Assembly (NCBI RefSeq): GCF_900104265.1
Contig: NZ_FNJJ01000004.1
Span: 186,001-250,000, forward strand
Direction of reading: 5' to 3'
From: Ectopseudomonas guguanensis
GTDB taxonomy: Bacteria; Pseudomonadota; Gammaproteobacteria; Pseudomonadales; Pseudomonadaceae
DNA length: 64,000 nt
The position numbers and the translations under genes are program-made. Below the pieces are notes generated by a model, which searched no databases, was not told the origin of the DNA, and saw only the letters and a program-made list of their open reading frames with translations. Shown here piece by piece: positions 8,087-15,907 of this stretch (position 1 is its first letter; the number at the start of each line of letters is the position of its first letter).

Positions 8087-8752
8087 TTATAACACGCGGC
8101 TGGTGAAACTACTGTGACCGACCAATTCCAGCACCAGCTCGTCACCCTTGTTCAGCGCACCGACACCCACCGGCGTGCCGGTGAGGATGACGTCGCCCGG
8201 CTGCAGGGCGAAATGCCCGGCCATATGCTGGATCATCGCGATGATGGGGTTGAGCATGTCGCGGCTGTTGCCGTCCTGGCGGGTGTCGCCATTGATGCTC
8301 AGGCGGATGCCGATATCGGCCAGGTCCTCGATGGCATCGCCGGGCACGAAGCGCGCCAGCACGCAGGCGCCGTCGAAGCTCTTGGCGATTTCCCAGGGGT
8401 AGCCCTTTTCCTTGAGTTTGGCCTGCACGTCGCGCAGCGTCAGGTCCAGAGCCGGAGCGAAGCCGCTGATGGCGTCGCGCACTTCTTCGGCATCGGGCTT
8501 CGATGACAGCGGCTTGCCGATCAGCACGGCGATCTCGGCCTCGTAATGCACCGAGCCACGGTCTTCGGGAATGGCGAAACCACCATCGAGCGGCACCACA
8601 CAGGAACCCGGTTTGATGAACAGCAAAGGCTCGCTGGGCACCGGGTTGTTCAGCTCCTTGGCGTGCTCGGCGTAGTTGCGACCGATGCAAACGACCTTGC
8701 CGAGAGGGAAGTGGACGGTGGTGCCGTCAACGTACTGGTGCTGATAGCTCAT
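8087..8752 (-). CDS. Fumarylacetoacetate hydrolase family protein
   Basis: Cytosolic metal-dependent hydrolase or decarboxylase, 221 aa. The FAH fold signatures are visible: VVCIGRNYAEHAKEL near the N-terminus, PLLFIKPGSCVV, HYEAEIAVLIGKPL with the metal-binding acidic residues, GYPWEIAKSFDGACVLARFV, and PGDVILTGTPVGVG near the C-terminus. Related proteins act as acylpyruvases or oxaloacetate decarboxylases; the substrate cannot be read here. The ATG at 8752 has AGGAG 9 bases upstream. It lies after the D-2-hydroxyglutarate dehydrogenase gene on the same strand, but a repeat block separates them, so co-transcription is uncertain. Confidence 0.88.
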   Translation of the reverse strand: MSYQHQYVDGTTVHFPLGKVVCIGRNYAEHAKELNNPVPSEPLLFIKPGSCVVPLDGGFAIPEDRGSVHYEAEIAVLIGKPLSSKPDAEEVRDAISGFAPALDLTLRDVQAKLKEKGYPWEIAKSFDGACVLARFVPGDAIEDLADIGIRLSINGDTRQDGNSRDMLNPIIAMIQHMAGHFALQPGDVILTGTPVGVGALNKGDELVLELVGHSSFTSRVL

Positions 8753-8764
8753 CGGGGGACTCCT

Positions 8765-8869
8765 GTAGGGTGCGCCGTGCGCACCAGGGTGCGTTTGGTG
8801 TCTGGTCGCTGTTGCGCGCAGCATGTAGGGCGGGCACCAATCGGCGCTGGCGGGTTTCACCCGCCCTAC
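8765..8869. repeat. REP-like repeats between FAA hydrolase and D2HGDH genes
   Basis: A GTAGGGTGCGCCGTGCGCACC element starts at 8765. A second hairpin runs from GTAGGGCGGG (8825-8834) to CCCGCCCTAC (8860-8869) with a perfect 10-bp stem. Same family as the elements near 2323, 31450 and 38702. Confidence 0.7.
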
Positions 8870-8876
8870 GCAGGTC

Positions 8877-10268
8877 TCAGGCGAAAATCTTGCCGGGGTT
8901 CATGATGCCGTTGGGGTCGAACACCGCCTTGACCGCCTTCATGCAGGCGATCTCCGCCTCGCTGCGGCTGTAGTGCAGGTAGTCGCGCTTGGTCATGCCC
9001 ACGCCGTGCTCGGCGCTGATCGAGCCGTTGTACTTCTGCACGGTCTCGAACACCCATTTGTTGACCACCGCGCACTTGGCGAAGAACTCGTCCTTGCTCA
9101 GGTTCTCGGGCTTGAGGATATTCAGGTGCAGGTTGCCGTCGCCGATATGGCCGAACCACACCACCTCGAAGTCCGGGTAGTTGGCCTCGACGATGGCGTC
9201 GATGTCCTTGAGGAAGGCCGGCACCTGGCTGACAGTGACCGAGATGTCGTTCTTGTACGGCGTCCAGTGGCTGATGGTCTCGGAGATGTACTCGCGCAGC
9301 TTCCACAGATTCTGCAGCTGCTGCTCGCTCTGGCTCATCACGCCGTCGACCACCCAACCCTGCTCGACGCAGTGCTCGAAGGTTTCCAGCGCCTGGTTGG
9401 CCACCTCCTCGGTGGTCGCCTCGAATTCCAGCAGGGCGTAGAACGGGCACTCGCTCTCGAAGGGGGCCGGCACGTCGCCACGGCCGAGCACCTTGGCCAG
9501 GGCCTTGTCGGAGAAGAACTCGAAGGCGGTCAGGTCGAGCTTGCCCTGGAAGGCATGCAGCACCGGCATGATCGAGTCGAAATCGGGCGTGCCGAGGACC
9601 ATCGCGGTGAGGTTCTTCGGCGCGCGATCCAGACGCATGGTGGCCTCGACCACGAAGCCCAACGTCCCTTCGGCACCGATAAACAGCTGGCGCAGGTCGT
9701 AGCCGGTGGCGTTCTTGATCAGGTCGCGGTTCAGCTCCAGCAGCTCGCCGGTGCCGGTGACTACCTTCAGGCCGGCCACCCAGTTGCGGGTCATGCCGTA
9801 GCGAATCACCTTGATCCCGCCGGCATTGGTGCCGATATTGCCGCCAATCTGGCTAGAGCCCGAAGAGGCGAAGTCCACCGGGTAGTACAGGCCCTTGTCC
9901 TCGGCGAACAGCTGCAGCTGCTTGGTCACCACGCCCGGCTGGCACACCGCGGTGCGGTCGTACTCGTTGAACGAGAGAATCTGGTTCATATAGTCGAACG
10001 CCACCACCACCTCGCCGTTGGCCGCCACCGCGGCAGCCGACAGCCCGGTGCGGCCGCCGGACGGCACCAGGGCGATGCGATGCGCGTTGGCCCAGCGCAC
10101 GATGGCCTGCACCTGCTCGATGCTCTTGGGGAAGACGATGGCCGAAGGCGCCGGGGCGAAATGCTTGGTCCAGTCCTTGCCGTAGGCCTCCAGGGAATCG
10201 GCGTCGGTCAGCACCTTGCCGGGTTCAACCAGGGTCTTCAGCTCTTCGATCTGGGCAGGGGTGGTCAT
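8877..10268 (-). CDS. FAD-dependent D-2-hydroxyglutarate dehydrogenase
   Basis: Flavoenzyme of 463 aa with an N-terminal PCMH-type FAD domain (IVFPKSIEQVQAIVRWAN, VPSGGRTGLSAAAVA, GGNIGTNAGG, YDLRQLFIGAEGTLG) and a C-terminal FAD-oxidase domain with the metal-site motif HIGDGNLH and EHGVGMTKRDYL. It oxidises D-2-hydroxyglutarate to 2-oxoglutarate and passes electrons to the respiratory chain via electron-transfer flavoprotein. The gene is divergent from serA with about 180 bases between. In Pseudomonas the two act together: SerA makes D-2-hydroxyglutarate while driving 3-phosphoglycerate oxidation, and this enzyme recycles it. A related (D)-lactate or glycolate oxidase is the main alternative; length and neighbour favour D2HGDH. 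Confidence 0.88.
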   Translation of the reverse strand: MTTPAQIEELKTLVEPGKVLTDADSLEAYGKDWTKHFAPAPSAIVFPKSIEQVQAIVRWANAHRIALVPSGGRTGLSAAAVAANGEVVVAFDYMNQILSFNEYDRTAVCQPGVVTKQLQLFAEDKGLYYPVDFASSGSSQIGGNIGTNAGGIKVIRYGMTRNWVAGLKVVTGTGELLELNRDLIKNATGYDLRQLFIGAEGTLGFVVEATMRLDRAPKNLTAMVLGTPDFDSIMPVLHAFQGKLDLTAFEFFSDKALAKVLGRGDVPAPFESECPFYALLEFEATTEEVANQALETFEHCVEQGWVVDGVMSQSEQQLQNLWKLREYISETISHWTPYKNDISVTVSQVPAFLKDIDAIVEANYPDFEVVWFGHIGDGNLHLNILKPENLSKDEFFAKCAVVNKWVFETVQKYNGSISAEHGVGMTKRDYLHYSRSEAEIACMKAVKAVFDPNGIMNPGKIFA

Positions 10269-10449
10269 CTACGGAACTCTCAAAGGATTCATGGTCGCCC
10301 TGAGAACCATTCAGGTCGCAACCGAGCATTGAAAAAGGCGGACATGCTAGCATACGCACCCCGTGAATCGAGCCATGCGGTGATCTACGGGCGCTGGCTG
10401 AATTTCTCAGCCCTTCCCTGCCAACATCCCTGGGACAACAGGTACTCCG

Positions 10450-11679
10450 ATGAGCAAGACCTCTCTCGACAAGAGCAAGATCAAGTTCCTTCTTCTCGAA
10501 GGCGTCCACCAGAATGCCGTGGACACTCTGAAGGCCGCCGGCTACAGCAACATCGAGTATCTCAAGGGCGCGCTGTCAGGCGAAGAGCTGAAAGAAAAGA
10601 TCGCCGATGCCCACTTCATCGGCATTCGCTCGCGCACCCAGCTGACCGCCGAAGTCTTCGACTGCGCGAAGAAGCTGGTCGCCGTCGGCTGCTTCTGCAT
10701 CGGTACCAACCAGGTCGACCTGGACGCCGCCCGCGAACGCGGCATCGCCGTCTTCAACGCGCCCTACTCCAACACCCGTTCGGTGGCCGAACTGGTGCTG
10801 GCCGAGGCCATCCTGCTGCTGCGCGGCATTCCGGAGAAGAACGCCTCCTGCCACCGCGGCGGCTGGATCAAGTCGGCGGCCAACTCCTTCGAGATCCGCG
10901 GCAAGAAGCTGGGCATCATCGGTTACGGCTCCATCGGCACCCAGCTCTCGGTACTGGCCGAGGCCCTGGGCATGCAGGTGTACTTCTACGACACCGTGAC
11001 CAAGCTGCCGCTGGGCAACGCGCAGCAGATCGGCGATCTGTACGAGCTGCTGGGCCTGTGCGACATCGTGTCCTTGCACGTGCCGGAGCTGCCGTCGACC
11101 CAGTGGATGATCGGCGAGAAGGAAATCCGCGCCATGAAGAAGGGCGGCATCCTGATCAACGCCGCACGCGGCACCGTGGTCGAGCTGGATCACCTGGCCA
11201 ACGCGATCAAGGACGAGCACCTGATCGGCGCGGCCATCGACGTGTTTCCGGTCGAACCCAAGTCCAACGACGAGGAGTTCGAAAGCCCGCTGCGCGGCCT
11301 GGATCGCGTGATCCTCACCCCGCACATCGGTGGTTCCACCGCCGAAGCGCAGGCCAACATCGGCCTGGAAGTGGCCGAGAAGCTGGTCAAGTACAGCGAC
11401 AACGGCACCTCGGTGTCCTCGGTCAACTTCCCGGAAGTGGCCCTGCCGGCGCACCCGGGCAAGCACCGCCTGCTGCACATCCACGCCAACGTTCCGGGCG
11501 TGATGAGCGAGATCAACAAGGTGTTCGCCGACAACAACATCAACATTTCCGGCCAGTTCCTGCAGACCAACGACAAGGTCGGCTACGTGGTGATCGACGT
11601 CGACGCCGAGTACTCGGACCTGGCCCTGGAGAAGCTGCAGCAGGTCAATGGCACGATCCGCAGCCGCGTTCTGTTCTAA
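10450..11679 (+). CDS. serA: D-3-phosphoglycerate dehydrogenase
   Basis: First enzyme of serine synthesis, 409 aa. It oxidises 3-phosphoglycerate with NAD+ and also reduces 2-oxoglutarate. Substrate-binding and NAD-binding lobes: GCFCIGTNQVDL, the Rossmann motif GIIGYGSIG (about 157-165), NAARGTVVEL with the substrate arginine region, and LTPHIGGSTAEAQ carrying the catalytic His. A C-terminal ACT domain (HIHANVPGVMSEINKVF through to the end) is the usual site of serine feedback. Length matches the E. coli-type enzyme. The start is close to ACAGGTACTCCG, without a strong Shine-Dalgarno. A perfect terminator hairpin follows. Confidence 0.97.
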   Translation: MSKTSLDKSKIKFLLLEGVHQNAVDTLKAAGYSNIEYLKGALSGEELKEKIADAHFIGIRSRTQLTAEVFDCAKKLVAVGCFCIGTNQVDLDAARERGIAVFNAPYSNTRSVAELVLAEAILLLRGIPEKNASCHRGGWIKSAANSFEIRGKKLGIIGYGSIGTQLSVLAEALGMQVYFYDTVTKLPLGNAQQIGDLYELLGLCDIVSLHVPELPSTQWMIGEKEIRAMKKGGILINAARGTVVELDHLANAIKDEHLIGAAIDVFPVEPKSNDEEFESPLRGLDRVILTPHIGGSTAEAQANIGLEVAEKLVKYSDNGTSVSSVNFPEVALPAHPGKHRLLHIHANVPGVMSEINKVFADNNINISGQFLQTNDKVGYVVIDVDAEYSDLALEKLQQVNGTIRSRVLF

Positions 11680-11722
11680 ACCGGAGCTGCTGCGCGTCGG
11701 CGATACGGCGTTGCAGAAATGA

Positions 11723-11750
11723 ACAAAGGGAGGCTTCGGCCTCCCTTTGT
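11723..11750 (+). terminator. Terminator of serA
   Basis: A perfect 12-bp stem (ACAAAGGGAGGC with its complement) is closed by a TTCG tetraloop, 43 bases after the serA stop. The A-rich left arm and T-rich right arm make it work in either direction, although few T residues follow. Confidence 0.88.
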
Positions 11751-11806
11751 CGTTCCGTAGGGTGCGCCGCGCGCACCGCCGTGCCCCGCATTGCCTCCGG
11801 GCTACC

Positions 11807-12298
11807 TCAATCCCGCTCCAAGCGCGCCAGTTCGGCTGCTGCTTCGTCCAACTGCATTTCGTTGAATACCTTCACTCCAGCTCGTTTCAGCAGGGCAGCG
11901 GTCACGCCCTCGCCCGGCACGCGCACGCCACTGAAGCTGCCGTCGTAGTTTTCCAGATTGCCACACGAAGGGCTGCGCGCTTTCAGCAGTGCCAGGCGGA
12001 TGTCGTGTTCGCGCACCAGCCTCAGCGCCTGTTCGGCGCCATCGACGAACGCGGCGGTAACGTCCTCACCCTCGACGGTGAGAACCGGCACCCGGCCGTC
12101 CAGTACCGCAGCGCCCTGGCCGCCGTTAATCTCGGCCGGCGGGCGCGGCGTGGGCAGGCCGCCCGCGACCTCCGGACACACGGCTACCACCCGCCCCTCG
12201 TCCAGCCACTGCTGGAGCTGGTCGAAGGGGCCGTGGGCGCCGCCGTCGTAACGCACCCGATGCCCGAGCAGACAGCGACTGACCAGAATCTTGTGCAT
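11807..12298 (-). CDS. DUF523 family protein
   Basis: Protein of 163 aa with the DUF523 pattern: ILVSRCLLGHRVRYDGG at the N-terminus, VAVCPEVAGGLPTPRPPAEI, and ALLKARSPSCGN with a second conserved cysteine. The three conserved cysteines (RCLLG, CPEV, SPSCG) suggest a metal or iron-sulfur site or thiol chemistry; the family's activity is not established to my knowledge. The ATG at 12298 is chosen because it starts MHKILVSRC as in relatives and has GAGAGGA upstream. It follows the 2OG oxygenase gene by 60 bases on the same strand. Confidence 0.88.
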   Translation of the reverse strand: MHKILVSRCLLGHRVRYDGGAHGPFDQLQQWLDEGRVVAVCPEVAGGLPTPRPPAEINGGQGAAVLDGRVPVLTVEGEDVTAAFVDGAEQALRLVREHDIRLALLKARSPSCGNLENYDGSFSGVRVPGEGVTAALLKRAGVKVFNEMQLDEAAAELARLERD

Positions 12299-12358
12299 CG
12301 CCTTTCCTCTCTCGACTGTGAGCGCCCGGCGCAACTTCGCCAGCCTCGGTGCAGGAGG

Positions 12359-12982
12359 TTAGAACAGGCCGCCACCGCGGCGCCTGAACCAGCCCGTCAG
12401 CGACAGCCGTTCGCGGCTGGCTGGCAACACCTCGTGCGGCATGGCGTCGGACATGAACAGCGCCAGCGTACCGGCCTCAGGCAGCACGTCATGCTCGCGC
12501 TCATCGGCCAGATACAGGCGCAACGCGCCGCCCTGCTCGGCCTGCCAGTTCTCGTTCAGGTAGAACACCGCCGAGACCGTACGCCGGTCGTCATCGCGAA
12601 AACGATCGACATGGCGTTGATAGAAAGCACCCGGCGCATAGCAGGCGAAGTGGCACTCGAAGTCCTCCAGGCCGAGAAACAGCGCGCGGTTGAGTGCCTG
12701 GCGCAACTCGCCCATCAGCGCCAGATAGCGGTCGCAGGCAGCGCTCTGCCCAGGTTCGAGCCACTGGATGCGGTCCCCGCGCACGCCCTCCTGCACCTGC
12801 AACGCGGCGCCGCGGCCGACGCCCGCGGCGCTGAGCGCACCACTGCGTGCACGCGCATGGCACTCGGCGGCCAGTTCGCGGGTCAGAGCTTGGGGGGCGA
12901 ACAGCCGTTGCTGCGACCAGCCCTGGCTGGCGAGGTCGTCGACAAGACTGGAAAAGAGATGTGGCTGGCTGGATTCGTTCAT
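12359..12982 (-). CDS. 2OG-Fe(II) oxygenase superfamily protein
   Basis: Iron and 2-oxoglutarate-dependent oxygenase of 207 aa, most like the prolyl 4-hydroxylase-type branch. The iron ligands are visible as RHVDRF (H and D of the HxD motif) and the distal His in DAMPHEVLP; the 2OG-binding Arg follows in RLSLTGWF. The strand VSAVFYLNENWQAEQGGALRLY between them is typical. The substrate is unknown; protein hydroxylation is possible. Transcribed just upstream of the DUF523 gene. The start at 12982 (MNESSQPHLF) gives a normal length. Confidence 0.87.
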   Translation of the reverse strand: MNESSQPHLFSSLVDDLASQGWSQQRLFAPQALTRELAAECHARARSGALSAAGVGRGAALQVQEGVRGDRIQWLEPGQSAACDRYLALMGELRQALNRALFLGLEDFECHFACYAPGAFYQRHVDRFRDDDRRTVSAVFYLNENWQAEQGGALRLYLADEREHDVLPEAGTLALFMSDAMPHEVLPASRERLSLTGWFRRRGGGLF

Positions 12983-13103
12983 GGCGGCGATTGTACAGCG
13001 CCCGATGGCCGCCAGACATAGCTCGACAAGCCCCGGTCAGCCGCCGAAAATAGCCGGCCGCAGCAGCCTGCGGCCAGCCAGGAAAGTTGCCAAGGAGTTA
13101 TCG

Positions 13104-13871
13104 ATGCGCGTTCTGTTTGTCCTGTTGCTGATTGGCCTGAGCCTGCCGACCCTGGCCGACGACTACCTGCGCCTGTACCAGGCTGCCGGCTGGCCGCAAC
13201 AGCGTGAACACTTCAACCAGGCGCTCGACGCTGCCCAGCAGCGCTACCGCAGCACCCTGCCCCCGGCGGTGTTCCAGGCGCTGGTGGACAACAGCAACCG
13301 CCGCTTCGCCGCCACCGCCATCGACCAGCGCGCACAGCACAGCCTGCGCACCGAACTGGCCGACCCGCAGCCGGCGCTGGCCTTCTTCGAGTCCCCGCTG
13401 GGCCGCAGGATAGTCGCGGCCGAGACGCTGGCCACCCGCAGCGATCAGCTGGCCAGATATGCCAACGGTCTGCCACGCACCGACGCCGATGCCACCCGTC
13501 GTCTGCTGATTCGTCACCTGGCCCAGGCCATTCCCGCCAAGGAGGCCGGCGCCGAAGTCAGCCTGGCGCTGGCCGGCGTGGCGGCCGACAGCCTCAGCCA
13601 GATGATTCCCGGCCTGCTCGGCGGCGGCCAGGCGCAGGGCCTGCTCAACGGCCAGCGCCAGCGCCTGATGGCACAGATCGAGCAGGATCTGGACAACACC
13701 CTGCTGCATGTCTATCGCGAGCTGAGCGACCCGGAGCTGGAGCAGTTCGTCGAATTCGCCCAGTCCGAGGCCGGCAAGGCCTACTACCAGGCTGCCCTGG
13801 CCGCGCTACGCGCCGGCCTGGCAGTGGGCATCAGCAGCAACGAGCTGGAGCCCGCACCCCGAGGCATCTGA
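13104..13871 (+). CDS. DUF2059 domain secreted protein
   Basis: Protein of 255 aa with a cleavable signal peptide (MRVLFVLLLIGLSLPTLADD) and a helical mature part. The C-terminal stretch LHVYRELSDPELEQFVEFAQSEAGKAYY matches the DUF2059 pattern, in which an amphipathic helix is followed by F(x)3S(x)GK. An upstream repeat of the same type (FESPLGRRIVAAE near residue 90-105) suggests internal duplication. Function unknown, probably periplasmic. AAGGAG precedes the ATG by 6 bases. Confidence 0.83.
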   Translation: MRVLFVLLLIGLSLPTLADDYLRLYQAAGWPQQREHFNQALDAAQQRYRSTLPPAVFQALVDNSNRRFAATAIDQRAQHSLRTELADPQPALAFFESPLGRRIVAAETLATRSDQLARYANGLPRTDADATRRLLIRHLAQAIPAKEAGAEVSLALAGVAADSLSQMIPGLLGGGQAQGLLNGQRQRLMAQIEQDLDNTLLHVYRELSDPELEQFVEFAQSEAGKAYYQAALAALRAGLAVGISSNELEPAPRGI

Positions 13872-13896
13872 GGCCAGCCTGAGTCGGCGCCCTCAT

Positions 13897-14095
13897 ATAG
13901 CGAGTTCATTCGCGATTCTTGGGGTTTCAGCGCTAACGCCCATTGCGGATAAGTCCCTGGCAGCACATGGCCAACCACGGAGCCGCATCAGAAGGCGTCC
14001 GAAGCCAGCACGACTCGCCGCACCTTGTAGGAGCGAATTCATTCGCGATTCTTACGGTGTATTGCTAACGCTATCGCGGATAAATCCGCTCCTAC
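13897..14095. repeat. Two related intergenic repeats (GTAGGAGCGAATTCATTCGCGA type)
   Basis: The complete copy at 14027-14095 begins GTAGGAGCGAATTCATTCGC and ends GCGGATAAATCCGCTCCTAC, so it can fold into a long hairpin. A diverged copy occupies about 13897-13962 (CGAGTTCATTCGCGATTCTT then GCTAACGCC, TGCGGATAAGTCC). Both lie between convergent genes. This class is a common pseudomonad intergenic element. Confidence 0.7.
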
Positions 14096-14128
14096 CCTTG
14101 CTGGCCCACAGTCGTTGCCGTGAGGTAT

Positions 14129-15070
14129 CTAGGCCAGACGCTCGCGCAGGAAATCGAAGTAGCGCCGCCGCAGCGCCTCGTTCTCGTTGGCCAGGTGGTG
14201 GCGCGCCTCGGCCAGGCGCAGGATCTGCGGCTGGCGAAACTTGTCCTGCAGCACCTCGAGGTTGTAGCGCCAGTCCACCGTCATGTCCGCCTCGCCCTGA
14301 ATGATCAGCGGGCTGTGCTCGCTGCGCCCGGCCGCCTCGATTCTCGGCACCCACTGGGCCAGCGCGCCGACCCAGGAGGTCGGCAGGCTGCGCGGCTGCA
14401 GCGGGTCGAGGTTGTGCACGAAGTCGATGAAGGTGGCATCGCTGGAGTTCTCGCTGAAGCGCCGCGGGATCTCGCGAACGAAGGGGCTGAGCAGGCGATA
14501 GCTGAGCTTCGACCAGGCCCAGGCGCGCGGCCGCACCAGCGGCGCCAGCAGGATGCTCTGCCCCAGTTCCGGGCGCTTGCCGTCGGCGAGCAGATAATCC
14601 AGCAGGATCGCCCCGCCGGTGCTCTGGCCACACAGGTGCCAGGGCTGCGGCAGGCCGAGCTCGCCGGCCTGCTCGAACAGGCCGGCGAGCACCTGCTGAT
14701 ATTCGGCGAAATCGCCGATGCTGGCGCGCGCCCCGCTGGACAGGCCATGCCCCGGCAGGTCACAGGCGAGCACGGCGAAATTCATGCTCAGCGCCCAGTC
14801 GACCACGTGCCGGTACAGGCCCATATGGTCGTAATAGCCGTGCAGCAACAGCAGGGTGCCCTGCGGCTCGGCTGGCGCCCACAGCTGCACGGCGATCTGG
14901 TAGCCGGCGGCATTGAAGCTGCCGAGCCGGTTGTCCAGCCCGGCGAAACGCGCTGCCTGATCGAAGCCGTAGAAACTGCGATAGGCCTGCAGCGCCGGCA
15001 AATCCAGGTGCGCTGCGGCCAAGGGTCGCAGCAGCGGGCGCAGTTGTTCGGGCTCAAAGGGCTCTGACAT
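14129..15070 (-). CDS. Alpha/beta hydrolase (lysophospholipase-like)
   Basis: Protein of 313 aa in the serine aminopeptidase S33 / monoglyceride lipase type. GTLLLLHGYYDHMGLYRHVV forms the oxyanion region, LACDLPGHGLSSG follows, the nucleophile elbow is GQSTGG, an acid lies in QGEADMTVDW, and the catalytic His is in EARHHLANE. No signal peptide, so probably cytosolic and acting on a lipid ester of unknown identity. The ATG at 15070 has GGAAAG upstream; a further in-frame ATG lies 4 codons earlier. Divergent from the thioredoxin-like gene at 15187. Confidence 0.85.
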   Translation of the reverse strand: MSEPFEPEQLRPLLRPLAAAHLDLPALQAYRSFYGFDQAARFAGLDNRLGSFNAAGYQIAVQLWAPAEPQGTLLLLHGYYDHMGLYRHVVDWALSMNFAVLACDLPGHGLSSGARASIGDFAEYQQVLAGLFEQAGELGLPQPWHLCGQSTGGAILLDYLLADGKRPELGQSILLAPLVRPRAWAWSKLSYRLLSPFVREIPRRFSENSSDATFIDFVHNLDPLQPRSLPTSWVGALAQWVPRIEAAGRSEHSPLIIQGEADMTVDWRYNLEVLQDKFRQPQILRLAEARHHLANENEALRRRYFDFLRERLA

Positions 15071-15186
15071 GGGGCTTTCCATATGCAAATGGCAGGTTGC
15101 GACGACCGCGCATCGCAGGCGCTGATATTCAGCTGCCGGGCGCATCGTGGCAAGCTAGGCGCCCTTTTCAGCATCACCTATCCGCC

Positions 15187-15753
15187 ATGCCCCGGTTCTC
15201 ACGCAAGACCCTGTTCGCCGCCCTGCTCGCCCTCGTCTGGCTGGGCGGCATGCTGCTGGCCTTCTGGTGGTTCGAGGCACGCTATCTGCGACCGTTCGAC
15301 GAACGCGCCGCCGTGTTCGCCGGGGCCGACCTGCGCCTGCCCGACGCGCTCGCCGGCCCCGGAGCGATACGCCTGGTGCACTTCTGGGACCCGGCCTGCC
15401 CTTGCAACGTGGGCAATCAGCAACACCTGGCCGAACTGATCGAGCGCTATGCGCCCAAAGGCGTGCAGTTCCATGTGCTGCAGAAGGCCGGCAGCCAGGG
15501 ACGACTACCCGCCGCACTGGCCGCGCTGCAACCCATCGACGAGTTGCCCGGCAGCGCCAACCTGCCGGCCAGCCCTGCCGTGGCGATCTGGGATGGTCAG
15601 GGCCAGCTGGCCTACTTCGGCCCCTACAGCGAAGGCCTGACCTGCAGTTCGAGCAACAGCTTCATCGAGCCGATCCTCGAGGCGCTGGCCGAAGGGCGCA
15701 AGGTCGATGCCAGCAACACGCTGGCGGTCGGTTGCTTCTGCGACTGGCAATGA
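15187..15753 (+). CDS. Membrane-anchored thioredoxin-like (DUF6436-type) protein
   Basis: Protein of 188 aa with an N-terminal hydrophobic anchor ([21 protein letters not shown]) and a thioredoxin-like periplasmic domain. [18 protein letters not shown] contains a CPC motif where TlpA-type proteins have Cxx[23 protein letters not shown] supplies the cis-Pro and strand region, and a C-terminal VGCFCDW adds another Cys pair. This matches what I recall as DUF6436. Redox activity is plausible but not shown, because the CPC spacing differs from the classical active site. Confidence 0.72.
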   Translation: MPRFSRKTLFAALLALVWLGGMLLAFWWFEARYLRPFDERAAVFAGADLRLPDALAGPGAIRLVHFWDPACPCNVGNQQHLAELIERYAPKGVQFHVLQKAGSQGRLPAALAALQPIDELPGSANLPASPAVAIWDGQGQLAYFGPYSEGLTCSSSNSFIEPILEALAEGRKVDASNTLAVGCFCDWQ

Positions 15754-15841
15754 CCTTGGTGAAACCCGACACCGGCATGTACCGGGCCGCCGAGAGGCTG
15801 CCGGCATGCGCACGCCGTCCGGCGGAAACTTATACATTAAG

Positions 15842-15871
15842 TTGTACATAATAGAATTTTTGTACAATTAT
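15842..15871 (+). promoter_or_regulatory. AT-rich control region with two TTGTACA sites before the chemoreceptor
   Basis: Two identical TTGTACA heptamers (15842-15848 and 15860-15866), 18 bases apart, lie in an unusually A+T-rich stretch 40-65 bases before the chemoreceptor ATG. TTGTAC with AATTAT at 15866-15871 would give an 18-base spacer promoter. The heptamers could instead be repressor or activator half sites. Confidence 0.4.
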
Positions 15872-15907
15872 TACTCGCAAGCACCTCCACCCTTCTTGCG
15901 AGCCGTC

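Noticed and set aside
10269..10449. Riboswitch or leader peptide before serA
   Set aside because: No recognisable aptamer pattern or serine/glycine-rich short ORF; the region is only 181 bases and looks like a plain divergent promoter region.
8973..11948. Open frame of 991 codons on the plus strand, antisense to D2HGDH and continuing through serA in another frame
   Set aside because: It is a shadow of high-GC codon usage; the translated sequence is low-complexity (His/Gln/Val/Gly rich) and matches no family, while the overlapped genes are clear.
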